This document shows positions 12,135 through 24,281 of a stretch of DNA of 64,000 nt, one piece after another. Below the pieces are notes generated by a model that saw nothing but the letters and a program-made list of their open reading frames with translations, was not told the DNA's origin and did not search any database. Every line of letters starts with the position of its first letter. Position 1 is the first letter of the stretch. Source of the stretch: Arachnopeziza araneosa (lineage: Eukaryota; Ascomycota; Leotiomycetes; Helotiales; Arachnopezizaceae). The translations under genes and the position numbers were made by a program. The stretch covers positions 1 to 64,000 of the forward strand of contig QYAI01000192.1 in the NCBI GenBank assembly GCA_003988855.1. Direction: 5' to 3'.

Positions 12135-13001
12135 CTAAGGCTCAGCACTCCTCCTCTCTGCATCAAACTCACTCAACCTCACCAATAACATCTCCGCCAC
12201 AGCCTCCATGCCCCGTCGATTAGGATGAAACGGGGCCTTCATCTCCCAGACATTCCGCCAACCCAACCCCTCAACCCAAGGCTCAGGCGCTCCAACCCCA
12301 TGGTGCCAACTCTCCTTCCCCGCTTGGACAAGTATGGTGCCGGGTCTTCTCTCCACCGCCTGCGCATACGCAGCTCTCAACCTCTCCGCTTCAGCCTGCC
12401 AATGGATGATCCGCTCCTCACTAAGCAGCACATCACTCCAGGGTTTGGCATCTCCGCCAAAGAGCGTGAGATACTCGATGAGAAAAATGGTGGCATCAGG
12501 AGCTTGTCGGCGAACCTCATCGATGATAGCGACGAATCGATCTGCGACACCCTCTGTACTTAAAGTCTCGTTCTCTGGCGCGGGGAAAAACCACCGTATT
12601 ACACTACCTAACCACGAGTTCCCCAGGACCTCATAAACTACTCCGCCGATATAAGTCAGATCATTGCCCCCGCCGGTGATCAACACAAGATCAGCATCGG
12701 CGGGGAAATCGTCTAGCTGAGGCGGGAAGACGGTGTTTTTTCGAACTGATTTCTGTGGCGTGTTGAGGATGTTCAACAATGTGGCGCCGGAGACCGATCG
12801 ATCGGTAAGTTGAGCAGAGGACAATCTCCGGCTGAAGATTGAGGCGTAGTTATTCTGCGAGCGACCAGCAGCTCGGTTGGCCGAGGGCCGAATTCCAGGG
12901 CCAGCAGCAAAAGACGAGCCGAGGGCGAGGATATGGTGGGGTTTTGGTGTGGGTGTTTCGGGTTCCGGGGGATTGGGACCCAGAGTCGACGCGAGTGACA
13001 T
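12135..13001 (-). CDS. SGNH/GDSL-type hydrolase
   Basis: A single-exon ORF of 288 residues with the four SGNH blocks. Block I is LGSSFAAGPG, catalytic Ser about 30. An oxyanion Gly is expected after the NYASIFSRRL region. Block III is TGGGNDLTY, Asn113. Block V is PFHPNRRGM, catalytic His259. The family contains carbohydrate esterases and lipases, and the substrate cannot be decided here. No signal peptide is visible: the N-terminus is Pro-rich (PNPPEPETPTPKP), so it is probably intracellular. It is transcribed leftward, with 733 bp separating it from the permease gene, also on the minus strand. Confidence 0.88.
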   Translation of the reverse strand: MSLASTLGPNPPEPETPTPKPHHILALGSSFAAGPGIRPSANRAAGRSQNNYASIFSRRLSSAQLTDRSVSGATLLNILNTPQKSVRKNTVFPPQLDDFPADADLVLITGGGNDLTYIGGVVYEVLGNSWLGSVIRWFFPAPENETLSTEGVADRFVAIIDEVRRQAPDATIFLIEYLTLFGGDAKPWSDVLLSEERIIHWQAEAERLRAAYAQAVERRPGTILVQAGKESWHHGVGAPEPWVEGLGWRNVWEMKAPFHPNRRGMEAVAEMLLVRLSEFDAERRSAEP

Positions 13002-13734
13002 GACTTTTATATCTCTCTTTTTTCCCTGTGTTTTGATTCTTAAGGTGACCTGGTGAGGTGGTGTGGATAGAGGTCAATGAAGACGAATGAGGGTGTAAGG
13101 TGATTGGGATGCGAAAACAGCTTACTAACGTGATTGCTAAGGTACCAAGGGTGATTTCAAATCACCCGTTCGCTTCTGGAGTTGTAGAAAGAATCTTCTT
13201 GCAATACAAATTCAACATCTGTGTGTGTATATTTTTCTAGCTTCGTTTTTATCGAAATCCTTTGAAACATGGATATTCAGATGGAACAATTGTAGTCGTT
13301 TGAGTAGACCAGTTCATGCTTCACAAAGTCGTGCTTGTTTGTTGTGAATGTATCTTAAAAACCTCTTGCATAAGAAGTTTCTCTTAGTTCGGAGCTCTAA
13401 GATGAATTACCCCCTCAAGGTTGGTTTATTGTAATGGTCTCTTGCCGCAGCTTTTGGCACGTGATATTTTGCAAAAGTAAATTAAACCCCACAAGGGCTT
13501 GGCAATGTGTATTGGTAGATATTGGCGAGAAGAATAGAGTAATCAAGCACGCGATGGATAATAGATTAAAAGATAAATGCACAAAATGAGGGAACAAAGT
13601 ATATCCTCGCAAGGAACATCTATTTTTGAGAGAGTGTAAGCAATCTACATGTGACCAAGGCATGTGACGCCAGTGTTTTAAACTCCAGTAAGAATTCCTA
13701 GCCAATATGGTATTATTAACTATTCTTGTCTGAT
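13002..13734. other. Intergenic between SGNH hydrolase and permease
   Basis: Promoter side of the SGNH gene and the 3' side of the permease. Rather AT-rich. No gene or notable repeat seen. Confidence 0.5.
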
Positions 13735-15394
13735 TTAACGATTGAATTTCTTCAACTCGAGGTATCGCAGCGGTGGGAACACAATCATGGCCCAAGAGAC
13801 ACCGACCCAAATGCCCAGATCTGCGCCATATTCACCAACCATCTTAGCAATTGGTCCAGTGTACCATATTTGATACATGGATATTATGGAACCTGCCCAG
13901 CCAATAAGGAATGCCGCCAGCGCCGCTAGGCCAATAGGCAATTTAGATCGATCAGCCCATGCTTCCCAGTCAAACCCGCGAGTACGACGGAAGATGAGAT
14001 GTTCTTCGAGCGCAATAGTGAGATAGATAGTAACCCAATATCCCATGAGCGCAAGGAAGTTCTCGAAAATATCGAAGAGGTGGTTGCGTCCTCCAAGTGC
14101 ACATGCCGTATATATGAGGACTGACACACAGGATAGAAGCCAACGAGGAAGGTGAGCCAAGTATCTTCCTATGATCTGGAAACCGAGAGTGGCTGAATAT
14201 GTGCCAGGAATATTATTTGCAATGAGACCGAAGGCGACAATGACACCCAAGAACTTCCCAAATCCGCCCAAACCGTCATAGCCTGCCATGATGAGAGCGC
14301 CTGAAGAAGTATCATAGGCGTCCGCCCAGGATGTATTGGAGAAAGTACCGGATGCCAGACCAACGCCCATAAGATTGGCAAATGCCAGCGCAAGGCCGAT
14401 GCCGGTCGACGTCATGAGGAAAGTCTTCCATTTTTTGGTGCTTGGAGGATAGTAAACGTAATAATCAGCAGCAGCTGGAGCCCAGGCGACTGAAGCCGAC
14501 AGACAGAGAGAGAAGAATGATAGACGGTTGCCACTGATTGTACCCGAGTCCCCGGTAGAAGTGATGGTAGTGTCAAACTTTGGACCAGCACTGCCAACTA
14601 ACACGAAAATGGCCGCCAATTGAGGCGCCCATGCCCATCTATATGTATTAGGCTCGGCTACAGAAGATTTTGGAAACACGCATACCTCTCATAGATCTGA
14701 AAGATAGACATCCCGAACACGACGACCACCCAGGTGATGGCAGCAACAATGATCACTCCAGCCACAACACTGATGCTGCCTCCAGCCACAGCCGACAACA
14801 CCTGGCCACCTACCAAACAGTCAATCATCCCATAACCAAGCATGATGACAATATTGAGCAGGCAGGCAATCTTGCTAGGATAGTACCCCATGAAATACCT
14901 AGCGATGACCTAGAAAAGCACTGGTCAGCACCTTTACTCAGATGAGAAGCCACGCGCAAAGTAAGATTACGCACCATCGTACGATTCCCACTGGCAGGAC
15001 CAAATGTGCTCATGTAAGCGGCTCCAAAAGCTCCAAGTACCGCACCAAAGGCTGCACATAATGCTGCATCTGTAAAGCCAAGGTCGTATGCCAAGGGCCC
15101 TAGCATGCCCAAGGCGATGTTGTTGGCGGTGATATTGGTGCTGAACCAGAGCAGCGTCATCTGCAAATATTTAGCGGCGGTAATATCATGGCGATCGGAC
15201 TCTGGGACGCGTTCAAAACCGCGCTTCTCGAGAAATTGGACAGTGAGGATCTTCTCGTTCAAACGCTGGAAAAAGGTGGTTGGTGGCGCCGCTTGCGGGC
15301 TGGGCGTGGGAGCATCTGATAAGGATGCCACTGCCGGCTTGGCTGCAACGTCTGGGAGCGAGCCTTTCTCTTCATCCACCACCGAGCCTCCCAT
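13735..15394 (-). CDS. Purine-cytosine permease, NCS1 family (Fcy2-like)
   Basis: Three exons: 15394-14976, 14909-14686 and 14638-13735, with introns of 66 and 47 nt, both in phase. The protein is about 515 residues. The cytosolic N-terminus carries FLEKRGFERVPESDR, followed by about 12 membrane helices. NCS1 features include the TANNIALGMLGP segment in helix 1, GNRTMVIARYFMGYYPSKI, the IIGRYLAHLPR loop and a C-terminal LKKFNR. It should import cytosine, adenine, guanine or hypoxanthine by proton symport at the plasma membrane. The start is chosen at MGGSVVDEEKG; an in-frame ATG at 15511 would add 39 residues that look like leader-region translation. A convincing complete gene. Confidence 0.93.
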
Positions 15395-16683
15395 ATTGGG
15401 GTGGGATATAGTGGCACGGAACGTTAATATGGGTGACAAAGGGGGTTGAGAAGACAATCTCAGCTGTGTAAAGGGAGAAGTAGGATCTTCGGTGAGAAGT
15501 TCGGGGGGCATTTGGTTGCACCAGGCAAGGGGAAGAAGGCGCTAAGGCGGCACTACGAGTACCCCACGGCGAGATAACCGGGCAGGGCAGGACCGACGAG
15601 AAGAGCAGGAAGCTGTGACCGGCCGAACGGCCGACCGGAAACCAGTTTGACGTCTACCGACATGTGGAAATCCTCCCCCCTTTTCGCCCTCGAACTTGCC
15701 GTGCTGACAGTTACGTTGGCTGGCAGTCGTGAGCATCAATGATTCTTTTCCGCATGCCACCCTTCTCCATTGATTGTGCAGCTGTCCTGATGGTGGTTTG
15801 TGTTCACGTTGCACACATCTCACCTCATCGCCAGCCTTTTCCGTATTGGTCGCAATCTCTCCGACATGTAGGCTGAGAAAGCTTACGAGGATAACCTTGC
15901 TTGTAACGGCATTTTTTAACTCTCCGGCCTGTGCCTCGAGATGCAGGACACATTGAGGGAAAATAAAAACGCCTCAATAGCTGTTTCCCGGGACGGGACG
16001 ATTGAGAAGAGTGGAGATACGTCATCGCGATTGGCTTGGACCCTCAAGACACAAACGTCTCTCGTTTCTTTCTAGCATCAATCTGGCAGGTCAGATATCC
16101 CCACGACCGCTGACGACTATCCTTTCCTGTTCTTGGTTCCGGCAGCCACATTCCATCTTTGCGCCAGACACCGCTCTGCATCTAATGCTTTACGAGCCTA
16201 TCCAATCCAACCCAGCTTACTCAGCCTGCAGCTGCAAGGCAGCGCAACCCACCTGCAAGGGTTGTCGGTAGATATCTTTGGCGCTGCCACTGTTGTTATC
16301 TTGATTCACTCGACCAAGGGAATCCCCACCAACAAAGCTCTGATAAGTACCTACGGGAGAATACCCACGCGGCCTACGACTACCCATCGAGAATTCTTTA
16401 CCGTAACGCTATCCCTTGGAGCTGCGTCTGAATCGACCTGCATCCATGTCAGCAATCCTTTGGGATCATCTTTGTCTTCTCTGCCGCCTTCCGCCTCCTC
16501 AGATCTTTCGTTTTATCTGAAGGCGACGACGACCTCCACGTTTCGAGTATTTCCGTCCATCAATTCTCGCTTTACAACGAGAATCTGGAACTATATCTGC
16601 TCGTCATGCTGAGGTCAACATCGTAAGCACCAGCATACAAGAAAGCTGAAAACGCATTACTTCCCATCCACAACCGAATCGCT
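15395..16683. other. Divergent intergenic region, 1.3 kb
   Basis: Lies between two divergent membrane-protein genes (permease leftward, rhodopsin-fold protein rightward), so it should hold both promoters. An open frame at 16133-16612 is Ser/Thr/Pro-biased and has no domain. I regard it as chance. No repeat seen. Confidence 0.5.
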
Positions 16684-18175
16684 ATGGCGCAAGATGGCGG
16701 AGGCTCACCCCACGACTTGGTTGTCCAGACATGGTCAATGTACAGCATTGCCATGGTTCTTTACATTATTCGAGTGTATGTGCTCTCCTTTGTATTCGTA
16801 TAGGATTTTAGCATTCGCTAACTCTCTAATAGATACGCGCGATATGCTCGAATGGGATTCAAATGGAAGGTTGAAGATTGCCTCATGCTGTTAGCCGTGG
16901 TATGCATAGCTGACCTCTTACGACCCAGTTATTGAACGCCGTGACTGATGAATCTCCGCAACTTTAGGCGTGGTATACTACTTTTGCTGTCACCAACATT
17001 GCAATTATTGAAGGCGGAGGTAGTAGTCTATATCTCCCTGGCCAATTTCAGACCTTCACTCCGCAAGATATCCTTGATCGAATCAAAGGATCCAAGATCG
17101 AGTTTGCTTCTGAAATGGTAGCTATACCGCAGTAACTACTCAATATCTTGGGCTTCGGAACTGACCAAAGCTACCCTCAGTGTATGCTCAACACAATGTA
17201 CACTCTCAAAGCTTGCATGATTTTGATTTACTTCCAAGTCACGTAAGTACTGCATTTTCTCTACCAATCCGACCTCATGAAAAGAACGCTAGTAAACAGC
17301 AAGCTGACATCTCGTCTAGGTCAAACTTGAAGCAGCACAATTGGGTCAAAGCATGCGCGGCATACACCTTCTGCGGCTGGCTTGCAACTGTGCTTGTTCT
17401 TTTCTTCAACTGCCATCCTTTCTCTGGCTACTTCACATTGCCACCGCCACAAGAAGAATGCGCTAGCTATTTTCGTTATGAAGTTACGCAATGCATATTC
17501 AACGTTACTTCCGATCTCGCCATGCTAAGCGTTATACTACCAATGATGTTTCGTCTCAAGATGCCTTTAAAGACCAAAGTACCGTTGATATTCATCTTCT
17601 CCATGGGTTTGGTAGTGGTATGTTCTCTACCCCCGACTCAGCTCTAAAAGTACTGATGCTGGACTCTATAGATCATCTGTGCCAGCATCTCAAAATATTT
17701 CACCTTCCACGACATCTGGGATGATAGCTATCAATTTTGGTATCTTCGCGAAGCCTCCATCGCCATGTATGTCACCAATCTCCCCTATGTCTGGGGTCTC
17801 CTGCGAAGAAGCTTCAGCATCTTGAGTTCCAATGATGCGAGTAGTGGTGCCTACAATGCCGAGGCATCACGAGCTATTTATGTCGACCCCTCAAAGATAG
17901 CTCCTGGGAGGCTGTTTGACTTGGAGATTGTGGCTGGAGCAGAGCGAATGAGAAATGAGAGCGAGGAGAATATTATCGAGATAAATGGCAAATTCGCCAG
18001 CCAAGGAGAAGGGGTACGAGCAGTCTCAACCGAGTATTCAATGTCTCCGAACGGGAGTGAGACAGTGGCCTGGGCAAAAAGTGAAGGGCGATCGACAGAG
18101 TCGAGGGAGGAGAGGTGTGGGAATTTCATTATGAAGACAATCAATGTGGTCATTAGGAAGGAAGATAAAGTTTAG
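16684..18175 (+). CDS. Rhodopsin-fold fungal integral membrane protein (SAT4/PTH11-like)
   Basis: Six exons: 16684-16775, 16833-16899, 16968-17117, 17181-17242, 17320-17617 and 17672-18175. All junctions are GT-AG and in phase, giving 390 residues. About seven membrane helices are seen, with family landmarks: WKVEDCLMLLAV after helix 1, the W-Y pair in helix 2-3, CFxCxPFxGYF-like cysteines in the extracellular loop (NCHPFSGYF, EECASYF), and NVTSDLAMLSVILPMMFRLKMP in helix 5-6. The last helix (YLREASIAMYVTNLPYVWGLLR) leads into a polar, Ser/Glu-rich tail of about 125 residues. The family resembles fungal GPCR-like PTH11 proteins but lacks the CFEM domain; ligands are unknown. The many small exons are typical of this family. 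Confidence 0.9.
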
Positions 18176-19292
18176 ATCACTTCTTGCGAGAGATATGTCA
18201 TAATACATGATAGGTTATAAGGTGTAAACCAATAGACGGCCTAGGTAGATAATTCAGAAAATTTGCTCCTTGGTATGAAGTAAGACTCATAAAGACGAAA
18301 TAGATTCCACTGAAGTTACGTTCATACAGAGTAATGATCTCGTAGCTTTCTGACCAGATTCCCTAACCCCGGTCCCGACACTTCAAAACCTCAGCAACAT
18401 CCTTCAACTAGGCCCAATCCAGCCGCAAGAGGCGCAGCACTTGTCGGAGATTACGATTCAACTGGAACCGAGACATCCCCGAACGAGATCTCTGATCAGT
18501 ATCAGCGTGAAAGCGAAAGCGCATCACGGCGTTTTATTTCTGCACGTGTTCATGCAACCACATTGCGCGACAAGGGATTGCTGCTTCTCCCGAGAAAAAC
18601 CTTTTCGGCATAAAGATGGATGGAGACGGTGTTTGATGGCAGATTTTTTGTGTTGTGTTTCGGAGCGTGTCATGGAGCGTGTTATTGATATCTCAAACGT
18701 GAGATACGTGAATTAGATAGATCCGAGAGAATCGTTGGATGGGATGGTAGGGTTTGGGATTACCGAGGTAGGTAGGTACACAGTATAAGAGAGATTGCTT
18801 CAGCCGGGGTCGAAACACGTGGATCCATTCGTCTTGCACGAGGCGTGTTTTACGTCATGTGTCGTTTCATGAATACAGAGGAAGTTGACACTTGGCTGTG
18901 TTTTGGGATTGGTTGGTGGATTAGCGGGTACCGATGATTTGGATAGCGAAGATGGAGTGGATCTGGTTTTAGTTTTTTGCTATTGATATTGATTTTCGGG
19001 CTGAGGGTGTGTTGGATTGTTGATATTTGGATGCGAGGTGGAGATGACAATTTAAGGGCCGCTTGGTTCGAGATCCTGAAAATCATTATCGAAACCCCCT
19101 CCAACGTCCAGCTTATCATCGCGATGGCTTTTATGCTGACTCGATGTACAACGGACTACCTTTTTTGTATCTAATGAGCTCAATTATTTCTATTCTAAAG
19201 ATGTGTGCTTTCTATAAATTGGGTATATCAAGTTACTAGACCTATCAATTCAGTCCCGAATTCTATCATTGAAATTAGATTGGTGACCTCAG
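18176..19292. other. Intergenic between convergent genes
   Basis: Downstream of both the rhodopsin-fold gene and the Zn2Cys6 gene. No gene, repeat or RNA signature seen. A GGTTCGAGATCC string near 19064 resembles a tRNA B box but no cloverleaf forms around it. Confidence 0.5.
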
Positions 19293-20511
19293 TCATTCCA
19301 TATCCACTGCAGCACGTTTCAACATTTGCAAAGGCCAGTCCATGGTCCACTGCCATTCATTTTCTACCAGTCCCACCAATCCCCTGATTTCAAACTCCGC
19401 CGTTCCTTTTGACCACCACGGCTCCTCCATAAACTTGAGCAGGGCGTAGAATCGCGCCAAGATCGCCAAAGCGATTGGATCTTCCACCTGCAGCAAAGTC
19501 ACGAACCCACTCGGAACTTCGCCTGGCACCTTGGCCCAGTAGCGCTGTATCCAATGAGCCCGCTCTCCTGCTCTAATGTGTGATTTGATGAATTCCAGGT
19601 ACTCTACAGCCTCGGAGAAGATCTCTCTGTGTTCAGATGAGAGAGAGGGTGAATCCCAGAGTTGGAGAAATGGATCGTGCGGCAGTTCGAGTGCAGGATT
19701 GAGGTTTATGAGGGGAGCTTGATCAGAATGTAGGTAAAGAGCGAAGTTGCGGATGTCGTTGTCGTCGATGCTGCATAGCGTTTCAGGTGCAATTTGCCGC
19801 AGACCTGCGTGCAGATGAAACCAATCTAGCGGGAGAGTATATTTCTCCTCGCTTGTGGCGAGCCAGATTGCTCTTGATTTGGTATGAGCCGTGAGGAGGA
19901 TGGAGGTTGTTAAAAGGGAAAGCGAGTTATCTGGCGTGATTGCAGATGTGATTTCTGACCTTTGATGGGCGATGGTAGAGTCTAGGTATTCATATATGGC
20001 GGTCCGCAAAAAGATGTCAGTGGGTTTTAGGGCCAAGAGATGTGTTGCTGAAAGACCAAGAATGGCGTTGTAGATGTGTGGATAATTGAATGCGATGCAA
20101 GGGATTGATTTCGTCCACATATTGATCCCGCAGGTTTCTTCGCAGAGGTGTAATGTTTGAGCGGTCACGGTGGAGTAATGGTGGAAGAGTCGTAATTCCA
20201 TAGAACGTGAAGCATAATCACTTGAATTCGCTGGTCGACAGCACAAGCTTCGTTCTAGTGTAGGTGTTTGAAATGACTTTGAGCCTAAGAATGGCTCATC
20301 TGTGCATCCGAATCTACACTGTTCTTCAGGATTTGGAAAACGCCGAATGCAATTTCCACAAGCCGGACGGACCTCGTCACACTATCGATTCATAAGAAAA
20401 AGTGCTATAAATTCAGGCCATCCATACCTTAATCTTCCTCGCTTTGCATATCTTGCAACCCAATCTCGATTTTCTATGAGGCCGTTTGTGGACAAACTTA
20501 GGAGATGCCAT
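19293..20511 (-). CDS. Zn2Cys6 transcription factor
   Basis: Exon 1 is 20511-20428 and exon 2 is 20381-19293, split by a 46-nt intron inside the zinc cluster, a common intron position in this family; 390 residues. The binuclear cluster is CKICKARKIKCDEVRPACGNC with a last Cys after FPNPEEQ, matching C-x2-C-x6-C-x6-C-x2-C and preceded by basic KRPHRKSRLG. The remaining about 320 residues form the helical fungal regulatory domain (LFHHYSTVTAQTL, YPHIYNAILGLSATHLL and so on), which resembles the sterol-uptake/C6 group. It binds DNA in the nucleus; the target genes are not evident. The nearest neighbours are a membrane protein and a secreted hydrolase. Confidence 0.92.
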
Positions 20512-21690
20512 ATTTTGCGAAATAAACAATGCGCTCGGTTCAAAGAAATTGAGGTTTGAGCCTCGAGGATATAGAGTGATTAAAAGGCGTATTCAACGTT
20601 GTGTTGGAGAAAAGAAAAAGGACGTCATCAGAGAGGGGCGGAGCAGCCAAAATCAACTTGGCATGTTCTTAGTTGTGGCTGAGCTCCCCTGTGGCCCAAA
20701 GTCAAACAGTGTCAGCCAACATCAAGCGACAAGACAGGGGTGCTTGAGGTGGGATTTAGACAAATGAGGCGTTCTGTCCGCACAACTTCAGCACCGGAAA
20801 CCCCGTTACCTGGAACCGGTACTGACCCGTACCGCGAGTAGCTAGCTGTCAGCACTTGAAGTCAGCCAATCTTTACAGCATTTTTCTCTCGCGTAGTATC
20901 ATAGCGGCCATTTTTTAATCTCCGAGTTTGACTTGAGTTTATTGCGTCGGGGAGCCGAGAAAATAGTCTCAGTTGTCAGTGACAAGAAGCTTAAGATTTC
21001 TTCGCGCATTGACCGATCTATGGATTGAATTCTAAGTCGATCCTGACTATAGAATAGCGATGTAAACTATGAAATGAATTTAGAGCTACGTGAGGCGATT
21101 GAAAAGAGAACGAACAAAGTAAGGGTTGCGCTCTGAATGCCTTATAGTTCTTCTCGTAAGTGATGAGATAGTTGCTCCGAAGAATGGTTGACCCACCCCC
21201 GAGTTGGGGTAGGCAATGATCCTGCAGATAAGATTTTATCGAATGAGCAACAATTCCAGATCCAGCAAGTCCAGCCACTGCAACGAAGCGGCTCAGCAGA
21301 AATTCCGCTGCGCAGAACATCGTGGCTTCCAAATGCGGTACCATTCTTCAGCCTATTTTCTGTATAAAAATAATAAGGCCGGTGGCGTTGTTTATTCTCC
21401 AATATAAAGTTCACACTAAGCAAAGCGAGCGAAAATGGGAATCTTCCCGAGTTGTGCCTGCTGACTGCCGCAATCCGAGAATCCGAGCCTGTCAGTGGCG
21501 CAAGATGGCATTCTGGTAACCGAGTTTGTCCACGTTCGTGACAATAAACATCGAAGGTGTGAGATGATGCTCTTGGCCGCACTGTATTCGAAAAATGTAT
21601 AAGTAAGAGAGGTTTCGCAATTAATGAACCTCAACTGCTCATTGAATTTAGCCCACCAATATTGTGATCAATCCATTCCAGTCTGCCACA
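20512..21690. other. Divergent intergenic region, 1.2 kb
   Basis: Lies between the leftward Zn2Cys6 gene and the rightward alpha/beta hydrolase. It should carry both promoters. The overlapping short ORFs at 21018-21634 on both strands have no domain. No repeat was noticed. Confidence 0.5.
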
Positions 21691-22973
21691 ATGAAGTTCT
21701 CCAATCTTTATTTATTTATTTTGTTGATACCTTATACTTGTTCTCAAGATATTTCATCAAGCTCTAAGGTCTGTGAAGAATATACGATTCCCGTCAATGT
21801 AACGTCTCTGGTCTTCATTCCAAACTACCTTCCGTTCCAGGACAGCTTCGGCGTCGTAGGATTTGTGAATGAACTTGCGAAAAGAGATAGCAACACAACG
21901 TTTGTACCATTCATTGGCGCAAAGAATGCTACAGCTAGCTACGAGATCGGTGCTACAATCTGCACCCCAAGCAGCCCAAAGTCCAAGACACTTCTGTTGG
22001 CTAGTCATGGACTGGAGTATGATCGAAGGCAGGTTTTTAAAAGGTCGGGCAATGATTGAGGACTAACTATTGCACAAGATACTGGGACTCCGGGATCGAG
22101 CCTAGAAATTACAGTTTTGTAGACTATGCCATCTCTAAAGGATACTCAGTGTTCGCCTACGATCGCCTAGGCACTGGGCAATCATCAAAGTAGTTATGCT
22201 CAAGCACTCAATGAAAGCCAAATGCTAATCACTTCAGAGTATCTGGTTATGACGGTGCTCAAGGGGCCACTCAACTCGCCATTCTTCAACAATTGACGAC
22301 TCTCCTCCGATCGGGTAAATACACTAGCAAGCTAGGAACTCCTTCAAAGGTCGTCCATGTTGGCCACAGTTTTGGCAGCACCCTCTCTAATGCGCTTATC
22401 AAAGCTTCACCAGAACTTTCTGATGGAGCAATTCTCACCGGCATCGCATACAGTGGCGGAACGCCTGGAGCTTTCCTCGAAGCCTTTGCTTTTCGTATTG
22501 CCAACGATCTGGCGCCTGGGAAATGGAGTGGCAGAGATAGTGGATACATAACCTCGGTGGATGCCTTTGCAAATGCAGCTACCTTTTTCTCTCCAGACAG
22601 TTACGATAAAGAAGTTCTGTGGTACACCGAGTATATCAAACAGCCCGTGGGAGTGATTGAGCTGCTGACACTTAGCGCGCTATCTCTGATTCCTAACAGG
22701 TTTGCTCATCCTGTCATGGTATGTTTTGTGTTTAGATGGTAGAAGAGAGGACTAATTGAAACTTAGGTTCTCAGCGGCGAATTTGACTTTGCTTTTTGTG
22801 GTGGAGATTGCAAGGGGGTCCTCGTGGACGAGATAAAGGACGCGCTCTTCCCGAACTCAACAGATTTTCAAGCGATCGTTCATCCAGGTGTTGGACATAA
22901 TATCAACTTCAGCTACAATGCGACAGGGGCTTATGATGTCATAACTAATTATCTGAAGAAGAATGGGCTTTAA
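21691..22973 (+). CDS. Secreted alpha/beta hydrolase
   Basis: Four exons: 21691-22028, 22079-22189, 22238-22718 and 22767-22973; 378 residues. A signal peptide is clear (MKFSNLYLFILLIPYTCS). The alpha/beta-hydrolase core has the oxyanion strand TLLLASHGLEYDRRYWDSG and the nucleophile elbow GHSFG (Ser about residue 193). The acid is in VLSGEFDFAFCGGDC and the catalytic His is in HPGVGHNINF. Several NxT/S sites suggest secretion and glycosylation. The substrate is unknown; relatives are annotated only as hydrolases. Intron 1 starts with GC, not GT (GAAG/GCAGGT at 22029, ending CACAAG at 22078, with an ACTAAC branch site). Only this junction restores the conserved DRRYWD frame. Confidence 0.88.
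22029..22078 (+). other. GC-AG intron
   Basis: A 50-nt intron in the alpha/beta hydrolase with a GC donor (AG/GCAGGT), a branch-like GGACTAAC and a CACAAG acceptor. The competing GT two bases on (CAG/GTTTTT) leads to a stop in the next exon with every nearby acceptor, so GC-AG is the only frame-keeping choice. Confidence 0.75.
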
Positions 22974-23233
22974 ACTTAGGCGCGTTAATTAAGATGGAGA
23001 TACATCGAGGTAGGAATGGTCACAGAGAAATCAGGTCCAAGAAAAAATTGCCTCGTATTATTTTCGAAAGCATAATTGTACTGTGAACTTTTGATTCATT
23101 TCAATAAGAGCTTCTTATTTCCTTTTAGAGATACTTAAACTATTCATTAAGCCCAAAATTGGTATAAAGTAACAACTTACTCAACTAACCCCTCAAATAA
23201 ACCGTAGGAAACTCCTTGTTTCCATACACTTTC

Positions 23234-24281
23234 CTACCCTTGGCAAGCAGTATTACCACAATCTGGGTCGGCATCATCAATTCCTGCTCTAGGTGCCTGA
23301 TACTCCACCTGACATAAAACACTCCATAAAACATGCTACTCCAAAAGTCAGCCCTCTCCAGCGCGTTGTATTGTCTTCAGCCACTTACAGAAGCATAGTA
23401 GGCATAACTGTCAGCATTGGTACGAGCCAAGCTCTTGTCCAAATTATCATAGACATTGATAGGGCCGTATCCCATGTTGGGATCTGTGGCGTCAATGGGG
23501 TAGTCAACAATTGATCCAAAACTATTTTTATCGTGAGCTAAATTGGCCCAGCTTACAGAAAAGATATACTTACGAGGAGCCAATCATCACATCCTAATGC
23601 ATGTACTCGTGAAGCAAAGTCATTCCAAGCGTGTTGAAAAGCTGATTGCCTATCAGAAAGACCCGTCAAGTAATGCAGGAAGGTGTAATCACTCTCATAG
23701 CTGACATTGTCTGGAAAGTCTCCACATCTTGCATAATGACTGTCGGTGCTCGGATCAGCACCGTTCAGTATAGTAACAGCCTTCTTATCGAATGCATTTG
23801 GACACAAGACAATATAAGGCGGATCTGTTGCGCCAACCTCTCCATTTTTGAGATAAGAGAGTGTTCGGCCATCACATGCGCCATTAGCATCTGTTGTTTG
23901 AATAAGTATGTTGCTCAGAGCATCATTTCCTGAGTCGTTGTTGTCGATCGAAGTAAAGATGCGTGTCATTTCGGCACGATCCTCCTCATTGAAGTAGTGG
24001 GGGAAAATGATTGTGTCTCCGGCTATTGCCGTCTTTACGTAGGAAGCAAGCTCTGAAGCATCATTGATGGCAGTCTCGACTTGATCAAGTTGATTCGGAT
24101 GGTCTCCTGTGTCAGGGAGATCGGCTCCAGTATTAGGTTCACCGCGACGAACGACTATTTGACGTCCTTTAGCTTGTAATGATTGTCTTCCCCGAATTCT
24201 AGGGCTATTTAGTTGTAAACCAGACACTATGGAACCCAGGCAGATAGACAATGTCAATGAGAGTAAAATAGAGAAATGCAT
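23234..24281 (-). CDS. Secreted M35 (aspzincin)-like protein lacking the HExxH zinc motif
   Basis: Exon 1 runs from 24281 to about 23574. Exon 2 covers about 23537-23389 and exon 3 covers 23308-23234. A signal peptide (MHFSILLSLTLSICLGSIVSG) is followed by a propeptide-like region. The M35/lysine-specific endopeptidase pattern follows: IVLCPNAFD, a helix TFLHYLTGL where active members have HExxH, then DATDPNMGYGP (the aspzincin D...YG element), and NADSYAYYAS near the end. The zinc-binding His-Glu-His is reduced to HYxxG, so catalysis is unlikely. Intron 1 is ambiguous. The best donor (GTAAGT at 23573) and either acceptor leave exon 2 out of frame. Frame is kept only with a weak donor at 23590 (53 nt) or an improbably short 32-nt intron. 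It may be a non-catalytic paralogue or a gene beginning to decay. Confidence 0.68.

Noticed and set aside
13415..13810. Minus-strand ORF of 131 codons overlapping the permease end
   Set aside because: Alternative frame of the permease 3' exon and its trailer.
16133..16612. ORF of 159 codons in the divergent promoter region
   Set aside because: Ser/Thr/Pro-biased, no domain, starts inside a pyrimidine-rich region next to a real gene start.
19064..19085. tRNA B-box-like GGTTCGAGATCC
   Set aside because: Spacing of the box is one base off, no A box at the right distance and no acceptor stem.
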